DNA of 64,000 nucleotides. Source: Halorubellus sp034808145 (lineage in GTDB: Archaea > Halobacteriota > Halobacteria > Halobacteriales > Natrialbaceae). The stretch lies in the NCBI RefSeq assembly GCF_034808145.1, contig NZ_JAXHGM010000003.1, positions 62,001-126,000 on the forward strand, written 5' to 3'. Made by a program: the position numbers and the translations under genes. This document shows positions 25,383 through 32,993 of the stretch, piece after piece. The notes below the pieces were generated by a model that saw nothing but the letters and a program-made list of their open reading frames with translations, searched no databases and was not told the origin of the DNA. Numbering within the stretch: the stretch's first letter is position 1; each line of letters starts with the position of its first letter.

Positions 25383-25793
25383 TCACGCGAACAGCGGCGC
25401 GTGCTCGACGAGGAGCACGACGTTGTTCGTGGCGGCGTACAGCGAGACGAGCGACGGCGTCCCGTACCCCACGAACCGGACCGCGCTCCCGGCGAGGACC
25501 GACCGACGAGTCCGGGCGGCGACGACGCGAACCGCCGCCTCGGTGACGCCGACGACCACGACCGCGAGGAGGACGGAGATGAGGACGACCGACTGGAGGA
25601 CGCCGTACTCCGCGAACAGCGCTCTCGCGAGCGGGTTGCTCTCGACGAGGACGGGTGCGAGCGAGAGCCCGGCGACCGTGGACGCCGCGTCCAGCGTCGA
25701 CGTCGTCGCGACCGCGAGGACGCCCTGGAGCGCCGACGGCACCGCTCTCGACCGCGGAACCGACCCCGGAAGGTCGACGTCGACGTGCGACAC
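25383..25793 (-). CDS. Small polytopic membrane protein, DUF5658-like
   Basis: 136 residues from a GTG at 25793. An upstream extension would run through the CATAACAA-type element, so the GTG is preferred. Three or four hydrophobic segments are visible. The second half of the first segment reads TTSTLDAASTVAGLSLAPV, followed by VESNPLARALFAEYG; an Asp in the first helix and an Asn-Pro motif at the helix end are the pattern I associate with DUF5658 proteins, whose function is unknown. The last segment is near AATNNVVLLVEHAPLF. Its promoter element ties it to the glycan regulon, though it lies next to the cobyric acid synthase gene on the opposite strand. Confidence 0.6.
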   Translation of the reverse strand: MSHVDVDLPGSVPRSRAVPSALQGVLAVATTSTLDAASTVAGLSLAPVLVESNPLARALFAEYGVLQSVVLISVLLAVVVVGVTEAAVRVVAARTRRSVLAGSAVRFVGYGTPSLVSLYAATNNVVLLVEHAPLFA

Positions 25794-25815
25794 GACCCAT
25801 CGTACATCCCCGAAC

Positions 25816-25829
25816 GGCTTTGTTATCTG
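25816..25829 (-). promoter_or_regulatory. CATAACAA-type element, copy 8
   Basis: The minus strand reads CAGATAACAAAGCC, ending about 25 bases before the GTG at 25793. This is the shortest spacing of the eight and coincides with the normal TATA position. Confidence 0.55.
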
Positions 25830-25936
25830 AACGGTACCGCGGGTACCGTCCGTGTACCGAGCGAGCACCGTCGAACGGCACGCTTTTCGACGGTCGCATC
25901 GAGGAGCGAGTCGTGACCGAGAGACGCGACCGCTCG

Positions 25937-27553
25937 ATGCGTGAGCGCGGAGGGGGCGACGCGGCCGACGGGTCGACCGCGACGACAGTGCTCGTCGCCG
26001 GGACCGCGAGCCACGTCGGGAAGAGCACGGTCGTCGCGGGGCTCTGCCGGCGGCTCGCGGACCGCGGCGTCGACGTCGCGCCGTTCAAAGCGCAGAACAT
26101 GAGCAACAACGCTCGGGTGGCGCTCGCACCGGACGGCGGCTGGGGCGAGGTCGGCGTCAGCCAGCACACCCAGGCGCGCGCCGCTCGCGTCCCGCCGTCG
26201 ACCGACCACAACCCCGTCCTCCTGAAGCCACGGGGCGACGGCGAGAGCCAGCTGGTTGTCGACGGCGACCCGGTCGGCACGTACGCCGCCGGCGAGTACT
26301 ACGACGAGCACTGGGGGGTCATCCGCGAGGCGGCCGCACGAGCGCACGCGCGGCTGGCGGCCGAACACGACGTCGTCGTCGCGGAGGGCGCGGGGAGTAT
26401 CGCGGAGATCAACCTCCACGACCGCGACCTCGCGAACGTCGAGACCGCGCGGTTCGCGGACGCGAACGTCGTCGTCGTCGGCGACGTGGAACGCGGCGGC
26501 GTCTTCGCGAGCCTCTACGGGACGCTCGAACTGATGCCGGACGACGTCCGCGAGCGCGTCGTCGGCACCGTCGTCTCGAAGTTCCGCGGCAACCGGTCGA
26601 TCCTCGAACCGGGCGTCGACGAACTCGAGGCCCGGACCGGCGTTCCCGTGCTCGGCGTCCTCCCCTACGACGACCCGGGGCTCCCCGAGGAGGACAGCCT
26701 CGGCATCCCCGACGCGAGTCGGACGGACGGAACGGCGCGCGGCCCCGGCGACGTCAGCCACGTCATCGGCGACGACGACGGCGTCCCCGAACCGCGGACC
26801 GTCACGGTCGGCGTCGTCAGGCTCCCGCGGATCTCGAACTTCACGGACTTCGGGCCGCTCGCGCGAACGCCCGGCGTCCGCGTCGCGTACATCGAGCCCG
26901 AACGTGCGGTGAACGCCGTCGCGGACGTTCACGCGCTCGTCCTCCCCGGGACGAAGAACACCGTCGACGACCTCCACGCGCTCCGCGACGCCGGGTTCGA
27001 ACGCGCGCTCGACGCGTTCGACGGCCCCATCCTCGGCGTCTGCGGCGGCTACCAGCTCCTGGGCGACCGCATCACGAACGCCGCGGTCGAAGGCATCGGC
27101 GACGCGGACGTCGTCGACGGCTTCGGCGTCCTCCCCGGCGAGACCGCGTTCTCGACCGACAAACGCGTCGAAGCCGTCGCCGTCCCCTTCGACGCCACCG
27201 GCTATCTCGACGCTGGAGCCGAAGACCATCACGCAGCGGCGGCCGTCGAGGGCTACGAGATACACATGGGGGAGACGACCGTCGACCGCGACCACCCGTC
27301 GGTCGCCGGCGCCGACGTGCGGCCGCTCGGCCAGAGCAGCGTGGCGACCGACCGCGCGGTCGGGACCTACCTCCACGGGCTCTTCGAGAACCGACCGGTC
27401 AGAGACGCGTTCGTCGACGCGGTCTACGCGCACGCCGGTCGAACGCGAACGGTCACCGACGACCTCGACGCGGACCCGTTCGCGGCCGCCGCGGCACTCG
27501 TCGCCGAACTCGACGGTCCGTTCGCGGACGACCGCTGGACGCCCGTCCGATAG
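25937..27553 (+). CDS. cbiP: Cobyric acid synthase
   Basis: 538 residues from the ATG at 25937; a GTG at 25913 is an alternative. The enzyme amidates four carboxylates of adenosyl-cobyrinic acid a,c-diamide using glutamine and ATP, a late step in cobamide synthesis. The N-terminal domain has the P-loop GTASHVGKSTVVAG and the family hallmark FKAQNMSNNA. VVEGAGSIAEINLHDRD-like and VGDVERGGVFAS motifs follow. The C-terminal class I glutaminase domain has GVCGGYQLLG with the catalytic Cys, and YEIHMGET with the His side of the triad. Length is normal. No other cobalamin gene is in the window. An insert rich in Asp and Gly near residue 265 is a halophilic loop. Confidence 0.94.
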   Translation: MRERGGGDAADGSTATTVLVAGTASHVGKSTVVAGLCRRLADRGVDVAPFKAQNMSNNARVALAPDGGWGEVGVSQHTQARAARVPPSTDHNPVLLKPRGDGESQLVVDGDPVGTYAAGEYYDEHWGVIREAAARAHARLAAEHDVVVAEGAGSIAEINLHDRDLANVETARFADANVVVVGDVERGGVFASLYGTLELMPDDVRERVVGTVVSKFRGNRSILEPGVDELEARTGVPVLGVLPYDDPGLPEEDSLGIPDASRTDGTARGPGDVSHVIGDDDGVPEPRTVTVGVVRLPRISNFTDFGPLARTPGVRVAYIEPERAVNAVADVHALVLPGTKNTVDDLHALRDAGFERALDAFDGPILGVCGGYQLLGDRITNAAVEGIGDADVVDGFGVLPGETAFSTDKRVEAVAVPFDATGYLDAGAEDHHAAAAVEGYEIHMGETTVDRDHPSVAGADVRPLGQSSVATDRAVGTYLHGLFENRPVRDAFVDAVYAHAGRTRTVTDDLDADPFAAAAALVAELDGPFADDRWTPVR

Positions 27554-27576
27554 AAGACAGCTAACCGGGTTTCAGG

Positions 27577-28122
27577 TTACTTCAGGTACTCGTATCCCCA
27601 CTCGCGGAGGACGGCCGCGATCGCCTCCGGGTCGGCGGACGCGACCATCGCCTCGCGGACGTCGAGCTTCTGGAGGTCCTTCTGGCGCATGTCGAGTTCC
27701 CCGGCGACCGCTTCGAGGATCTCGTCCTCGCGAGTGCTGTACTCCTCGCGGAGGAAGAACTGGTGGACGTTCCCCCGGTCCTCCTTGACGCGCGACCGGC
27801 GGAGCACCCACGGGATTCCGTCGGCCTCCGCCTTCGTCTGCCCGTCCTCGCGTCCGCTATCAGTGCTGTCGGAGCTATCGGTAACCTCTCCCTTATCTAC
27901 GACGTCGCCGCCTGAGCCGCCCGTCTCCGGACCGCCATCCACCGAACCGCTCCCAGACGAATCCGTATAGCGCTCTTCGGTTGATGAGTTGGGGTCCTCG
28001 TCGGACCCAGCCGGATCCGCCTCCTCACCGTCCGACCCCTGGGGGTCAGCCACCTGATCGTCGTCTCCACCGGCCTCCTCGTCGAGGTCCGCGAACGGGT
28101 CGTCGCCGCTACCTTTCTTCAT
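27577..28122 (-). CDS. Acidic partner protein of the ParA-like ATPase
   Basis: 181 residues. Residues 1-100 are low-complexity Asp/Gly/Ser and probably disordered. The folded C-terminal part starts IPWVLRRSRVKEDRG and continues HQFFLREEYSTREDEILEAV and DLQKLDVREAMVASA to a C-terminus in WGYEYLK. Its start overlaps the ParA stop by four bases, so the two proteins are made together. By position it takes the place of a ParB or other centromere-binding or effector protein, but I see no ParB nuclease-like or helix-turn-helix signature. The FLREEY segment with mixed charge could bind DNA. Haloarchaeal ParA genes often have such small acidic partners. Confidence 0.7.
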   Translation of the reverse strand: MKKGSGDDPFADLDEEAGGDDDQVADPQGSDGEEADPAGSDEDPNSSTEERYTDSSGSGSVDGGPETGGSGGDVVDKGEVTDSSDSTDSGREDGQTKAEADGIPWVLRRSRVKEDRGNVHQFFLREEYSTREDEILEAVAGELDMRQKDLQKLDVREAMVASADPEAIAAVLREWGYEYLK

Positions 28123-28991
28123 TCGAACTCACCCTCCACGTGCGAGGCGAGGTCGCGGTACTGATCGAGCGTGTCCGTCTCGCGGTCGTACTCTCGCCGC
28201 AGTCCCTTCTCGCCCTCCTTCCATCCCTCGTCCAGCACGCGGAACGCCGTCGCCTGGGACTCCCACATCTCCTGCATCAGACTCGAACGCTCGCCGAACA
28301 CCGCCGGGACGTCGAACGGCGACGCCTCCAGCTCGGAGAGATGCTCCTGCTGGGTGTTCGTCCCCTTGTACGCGACCGGGACGATGCCGAGCACGCCGAC
28401 GTCGATACCGACCTCCGCCTCCAGTCCCTCGGCGAGGTCGGTGAGGCCGTCGATGGAGAGCGCGCCCTTCCCGGAGAGCTCGACGGGCAGGAGCACGGAC
28501 CGGGTCGCGTAGATCGCGTTGTACAGGGCGTCCCCTTCGGTCGCCTGCGGGTCGCAGATGACGACGTCGTACTCGTCGGGGACGTCGTTCTCGCGGAGGA
28601 GTCGAAGCAGTTGCTCGTTCCGCGGCCACTCGTAGTCGTCGTCGACGTGCATGTCCTCCTCGATCTCCGCGGCCTTCATCATGTTCTGCGTGAGGTTCGC
28701 GAGCATGTTGTGCGCAGGAAGGACGTCGACGCCCGCCTCGCCGGTGTCCGTCCGGATGAGGTCGGTGAACTCGCCCTTCGGGCGGCCGATGAGGTGCCGG
28801 ACGATGTTGTCCGCGCTCCCGTCCGCTCGGTCGTCCGCGACGTCGAAGACGTAGCTCAGCGAGCCCTCCTGTGGGTCGAGGTCGACGACGAGGACGCGAT
28901 GGCCGCGTTCGGCGTGCGCGGCCGCCAGGTTCGCCGCTGTCGTCGTCTTCCCCACCCCACCGGCTTCACTGTACGTCGTGTACGTGATCAT
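28119..28991 (-). CDS. ParA/Soj-like partition ATPase without the signature lysine
   Basis: 290 residues from the ATG at 28991. It is a MinD/ParA-type ATPase that would bind ATP, dimerise and bind DNA to move replicons or other cargo. The P-loop reads YSEAGGVGKTTTAANLA; the catalytic Lys of GKT is present, but the deviant Walker A lysine (K in KGGVGKTT) is Ala. The Walker A' region is LVVDLDPQEGSLSYVF, the Walker B-like strand is VVICDPQATEGDALYNA, and SVLLPVELSGKGALS follows. A strong TATA box lies upstream. The haloarchaeal AGGVGKT variant is common in my recollection, so the change may be ancestral. The gene is first in a two-gene unit. Confidence 0.88.
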   Translation of the reverse strand: MITYTTYSEAGGVGKTTTAANLAAAHAERGHRVLVVDLDPQEGSLSYVFDVADDRADGSADNIVRHLIGRPKGEFTDLIRTDTGEAGVDVLPAHNMLANLTQNMMKAAEIEEDMHVDDDYEWPRNEQLLRLLRENDVPDEYDVVICDPQATEGDALYNAIYATRSVLLPVELSGKGALSIDGLTDLAEGLEAEVGIDVGVLGIVPVAYKGTNTQQEHLSELEASPFDVPAVFGERSSLMQEMWESQATAFRVLDEGWKEGEKGLRREYDRETDTLDQYRDLASHVEGEFE

Positions 28992-29017
28992 CTGGACTGT
29001 ACGTACTGACCCATCCG

Positions 29018-29025
29018 TAATAAAA
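29018..29025 (-). promoter_or_regulatory. TATA box for the parA-like unit
   Basis: The minus strand reads TTTTATTA 27-34 bases before the ATG at 28991. It is the best TATA match in the window and implies a leaderless message. A GTACGTAC palindrome lies between the box and the start. Confidence 0.7.
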
Positions 29026-29135
29026 CACAGTCCATGCACACAGACAGTGCAGCCAACAGTATTGGTCAGGTATCCTGCCCAACCCCACTGAGCAAGCAAA
29101 TTCACCAGTTCAGTTGCCCACATAACCTGTCCAGC

Positions 29136-29184
29136 CAGTGTTCTCAGTTACACTGAACAGTAACACCAAGCAGTGTTACTGTTC
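29136..29184. repeat. Nested palindromes upstream of the parA-like gene
   Basis: GAACAGTAACAC (29155-29166) pairs perfectly with GTGTTACTGTTC (29173-29184) around CAAGCA. A second inverted repeat, CAGTGT (29136-29141) with ACACTG (29150-29155), abuts it. The surrounding 300 bases are crowded with CAGT/ACTG words. The site could be a parS-like centromere or an operator for autoregulation. Confidence 0.6.
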
Positions 29185-30080
29185 ATCTGTGTTGGATAGT
29201 GCGCGTGGTGAGGTTGAGCCACTCATCTGAATGGGCAAGGTGACTGGTCAAGAGGAAAGGTCGTACTCACTGCGTGGCGCAACTGAGTAACGGGACTGTA
29301 GCGGGGGGTGTCAAGGAGTACCTCTGGAGTGGTCGGTACGGCTGAACTGCTCTGAGTCCCTAGGGGATGGCGCAGGGAGGTCGGACTGTTCGTGACCCTG
29401 GCTGTACGGATTGGTTGGATGGCGAGGGGTCGAGTGCAAGATCGACGTGTTCCTGAACTCCACATTGGGAGAACGAGAGGTGTGAACTCGTGGTTCGAGT
29501 CATGGCCAGGCAGGGGAGCGGGAACTCCTGGATTGGGAAAGAGGTGAGAGAGGGGTTGGGTTTGGTACCTGAGGGAACGTGGTTGGTTGATAGACCAGGG
29601 GCGGAGGGGATGCCGGTGAGTACGCGAGGCCGAGTTCGCGTCCGCCGGAGGCGGTACCAGTTCGGAACCTGGGCTCCGGGAGGGTAGTAGTTGGAGCGTG
29701 AGCTCGTCGTGGCGACAGTCGGAAGTGGCCGGGGAGGAGTGACGTTGCGCCGGGGGATCAGCCGAGTGTCGAATGGGCGTGCCGGGACGGGACGAGGTGC
29801 GGTGGGACTGTCGGGGTCGGCGCGTTTAGGGGGGAACACTCTGGGAAGCGTTCATGAATCGGATGTCACTATATGCTTCTGTTCGGGTTGAGTGACTGGA
29901 TGTCGGAGCACGTGGGGTCGCGGAAACGGTCTCGGAACTGTAGAGGGGAGTGAAGTGGTGAGTCACGGACACGAGATGAGCGTCATCCGGTGAGTTCATT
30001 CCTGCACGGTGAACGCGGACTGGGAGCCACAGGAGACGGCGACTGGGGACGAAGGTCAGGAGGGATGAGGGGACTGCCGG

Positions 30081-32846
30081 TCAGGACGCGGCGGTGCGTT
30101 CGACGTGGGATTCGGCTACGAGTGCGAGGGCGACGAACGCGAGGAACGCGCCACCGATCCACGTCCAGTGCGTGAGCGACGGTGCGACGACCGAGAAGAA
30201 CCCGCGGAGTGGCGTGTAGAGGACGGCGAGTTGGAGGGCGAGCGAGAGGATCACCGCGGCGACGAGCCACGGGTTCGAGAGCGGTGAGAGGTCGTACCGG
30301 GAGCGGATGAGGTGGATGCGGACCATCTCGACGGTGACGAGGAGCGTGAACAGGAGCGTCTGTGCGACGACGAGGTCGCGCGTCACCTCGAGCGCGTACA
30401 AGAACAGGGAGAGTCCGGTGATGGTCATGATGACGGCGATGGTGCCGATGGAGTACGTCATCCGGCGGTCGATGACGGGGTCGTCGTCGCCGCGTGGCGC
30501 GCGCGCCATGATTCCGTCCGCCTTCGGGTCGGTGCCGAGGGCGAGCGCGGGGAATCCGTCGGTGACGAGGTTGATCCAGAGGAGCATGACCGGCGTGAGG
30601 ACGAGCGCTTCCGTGTTCCCGGCGAACAGCGACGGGTAGAGCGCGCTCCCGACGAGGACGCCAGCGAAGACGACGAGGACCTCGCCGGCGTTCGCGGACA
30701 GCAGGTAGTTCACGAACTTCCGGATGTTGTCGAAGATGCCGCGGCCTTCGGCGATGGCGTCCCGGATGGTCGCGAAGTTGTCGTCCTGGAGGATCATGTC
30801 GCTCGCCTCCTTCGTGACGTCGGTGCCGCGTTCGCCCATCGAGATGCCGACGTCAGCGTTCCGGACGCCCGGGGCGTCGTTGACGCCGTCGCCGGTCATC
30901 GCGACGCGATGCCCGTTCGCCTGCAGGGCGTCGAGGATGCGGACCTTGTGTTCGGGGGCGACGCGAGCGAACACCTCGACGGTCTCGACGACCTCCTGGA
31001 GTTCCGCGTCGGTCAAGGCTTCGACCTCGGCCCCGGTTATCGCGCCCGTGGGGTCGAACCCGATCTCTTCGCCGATGGCTTTCGCGGTCTCGACGTTGTC
31101 GCCGGTCGCCATGACGACGCGGATGCCGGCGTCGCGACAGTCGGCGACGGCCCGTGGGACCTCGTCGCGGGGCGGGTCGAGCATCCCCTGGAGGCCGAGG
31201 AACACCATGTCGTCCTCGAGGGCGTCCGCGTCGACGTCGGGGTCGGCGACGCGCCTGTGCGCGAACCCGATGACGCGGAGCGCGTCGCTCGCGAACGATT
31301 CGGTGCGGTCGAGGATTCGGTCGCGGTCGGCGTCGGTGAGGTCGCGTTCCGCGCCGTCGACGAGCACGCGGTCGCAGCGGTCGAGGACGACCTCGGGCGC
31401 ACCCTTCATGTACGCCGTATGCGTGCCCTCGTCGACATCGTCCCCCGAGTCGGGTCCCTCGACGACGACGGTCATCCGTTTGCGGTCCGAGGAGAAGGGA
31501 ACTTCGCGGACGCGGTCGGCGTCGCGCTCGACGCCGGCTTTGAGGGCGGAGACGAGGAGCGCGACCTCCGTCGGGTCGCCGAAGTACGCGCGGTCCTCGG
31601 TGTCGGGCGCGGGTTCGGCGTTGTTACAACGCGCGCCGCAGCGCAAGACGGGTTCGAGCACGGCCGGGTCGACCGGGTCGCCGTCACGCACGAACTCGCC
31701 GTCGGTCTCGAGGCCCGCACCGGTGACGTCGTAGACGTCGTCGCCGGCAGCGACCCGCTGGACGGTCATCTGGCTCTCGGTGAGCGTCCCCGTCTTGTCC
31801 GTGAGGATGGTGTCGACGCTCCCGAGGCTCTCGACGACGGGGAGCCGGCGGACGAGCGCGTTCCTCTCAATCAGCTTCTGCGAGCCGAGCGCGAGCGTGA
31901 GCGTGACGATGGCCGGGAGGCCTTCGGGGACGGCGGCGACGGCGAGCGTGACGGCGGTCAGGAAGATGCTGATGGCATCGGTCTCCGTGAACAGGAACTG
32001 GACGAGGACGACGAGCGAGATGAGTGCGAGCACGCCGAGGCCGATACGGCGGCCGAGTTCGTCGACCTCCGCCTGGAACGGCGTCTCGCCGTCCTCGGCC
32101 GCCTGCATCTGGGTGGCGATACTCCCGACCTCGGTGTCCATGCCGGTGCCGACGACGACGGCGCGCGCTCGGCCCCTCACGGCGTTCGTGTTCATGTACA
32201 CCATGTTCCGTCGTTCGGCGAGCGACGTCCCCGCGTCGACCGGGGTCGCGTCCTTCCCGACGTTCGCGCTCTCACCGGTCAGGGCGGCTTCCGCGGTCTC
32301 GAGGTTCGTGCTCTCGACGAGTCGTGCGTCCGCCGGGACGGCGTCGCCCTGTTCGAGGACGACGACGTCGCCGGGGACGACCGCGGTGGCGTCGACAGTG
32401 CGTCTCTCGCCGTCGCGAACGACGGTCGCCGCGGGCGAGGCGAGCTCGCGGAGTCGCTGCATCGACCGTTCCGCGCGGTAGTCTTGGACGAACCCGAAGA
32501 CGCCGTTCGCGGCGAGGATGACGAGGATGAGGGCGGCGTCGACGACGTTCGCCGTCTCGCCGGGGAGGAGGCCGACGGCGAGCGAGAGGAGCGCGGCGAG
32601 CACGAGGAGGTAGATGAGGACGTCCTGGAACTGCGAGAGGAAGATACGGAGCGGCGAGACGGCGTTCTCGCCGCGGATCTCGTTCGGCCCGTACTCGTCG
32701 AGGCGTCGTTCGGCCTCCTCGGTCGAGAGGCCGTCGGTGGTCGCGTCCAGTTCGTCGAGGACGGCCTCGACGGTGCGAGCGTGCCAGGGCGTCGACGCGG
32801 CCGGCTGGTCCGACGCCGGCTGGTTCGCGGCCGTCGCCGAGGTCAT
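30081..32846 (-). CDS. P2-type Ca2+-transporting ATPase
   Basis: 921 residues. Domain order is typical: N-terminal cation-ATPase segment (LSTEEAERRLDEYGPNEI), actuator TGES (ALTGESANV), M4 PEGLPA, phosphorylation loop DKTGTLTE, nucleotide domain with MKGAPEVVL, and hinge MTGDGVNDAPGVRNADVGI. Calcium ligands of the SERCA type are visible: Glu in PEGLP, Asn and Glu in SANAGEV (M5), and Asn, Thr, Asp in WINLVTDGFPALALG (M6). The pump would drive Ca2+ out of the cell against ATP hydrolysis in the cytoplasmic membrane. The ATG at 32846 is preferred over a GTG 15 bases upstream. It is a single-gene unit, and its neighbours do not suggest any special substrate. Confidence 0.9.
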   Translation of the reverse strand: MTSATAANQPASDQPAASTPWHARTVEAVLDELDATTDGLSTEEAERRLDEYGPNEIRGENAVSPLRIFLSQFQDVLIYLLVLAALLSLAVGLLPGETANVVDAALILVILAANGVFGFVQDYRAERSMQRLRELASPAATVVRDGERRTVDATAVVPGDVVVLEQGDAVPADARLVESTNLETAEAALTGESANVGKDATPVDAGTSLAERRNMVYMNTNAVRGRARAVVVGTGMDTEVGSIATQMQAAEDGETPFQAEVDELGRRIGLGVLALISLVVLVQFLFTETDAISIFLTAVTLAVAAVPEGLPAIVTLTLALGSQKLIERNALVRRLPVVESLGSVDTILTDKTGTLTESQMTVQRVAAGDDVYDVTGAGLETDGEFVRDGDPVDPAVLEPVLRCGARCNNAEPAPDTEDRAYFGDPTEVALLVSALKAGVERDADRVREVPFSSDRKRMTVVVEGPDSGDDVDEGTHTAYMKGAPEVVLDRCDRVLVDGAERDLTDADRDRILDRTESFASDALRVIGFAHRRVADPDVDADALEDDMVFLGLQGMLDPPRDEVPRAVADCRDAGIRVVMATGDNVETAKAIGEEIGFDPTGAITGAEVEALTDAELQEVVETVEVFARVAPEHKVRILDALQANGHRVAMTGDGVNDAPGVRNADVGISMGERGTDVTKEASDMILQDDNFATIRDAIAEGRGIFDNIRKFVNYLLSANAGEVLVVFAGVLVGSALYPSLFAGNTEALVLTPVMLLWINLVTDGFPALALGTDPKADGIMARAPRGDDDPVIDRRMTYSIGTIAVIMTITGLSLFLYALEVTRDLVVAQTLLFTLLVTVEMVRIHLIRSRYDLSPLSNPWLVAAVILSLALQLAVLYTPLRGFFSVVAPSLTHWTWIGGAFLAFVALALVAESHVERTAAS

Positions 32847-32993
32847 GTCTCGACCGACCACGCCACGGCCGTTCGAGTCCGCCGCTCGCGGCTGAGACCG
32901 CGAGCCGAGACGGCTGCAGTCGCGTTCATGCTACGGCCGTCGAACCCCTCGCTCTTAGAGGTACGTCCCGGAGTCGAAGGACGCCCTCGGTCG

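Larger units (their letters stand above)
28992..30080. other. Non-coding G-skewed region, 1.09 kb
   Basis: No frame here has haloarchaeal coding character; frames at 29490-29687 and 29691-29891 encode basic Gly/Arg-rich peptides. The left 200 bases hold the parA promoter and palindromes. From about 29200 to 30080 the plus strand is visibly rich in G over C, with many AGGGG, GGTTGG and ACTGG words and a more A/T-rich spot near 29860-29875 (CACTATATG). The ORB repeats of haloarchaeal origins and a cdc6 gene were not seen. Possible readings are a partition site, a decayed region, or an unrecognised non-coding RNA. Confidence 0.5.

Noticed and set aside
29251..29263. AGAGGAAAGG word reminiscent of an RNase P RNA conserved region
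   Set aside because: No matching partner motifs or pairing nearby.
29490..29891. Two small frames in the non-coding region downstream of parA
   Set aside because: Basic and Gly/Arg-rich, no TATA or coupling; kept as non-coding.
29000..30080. Possible replication origin
   Set aside because: No ORB-like repeats or cdc6/orc1 gene seen; only partition-type features present.
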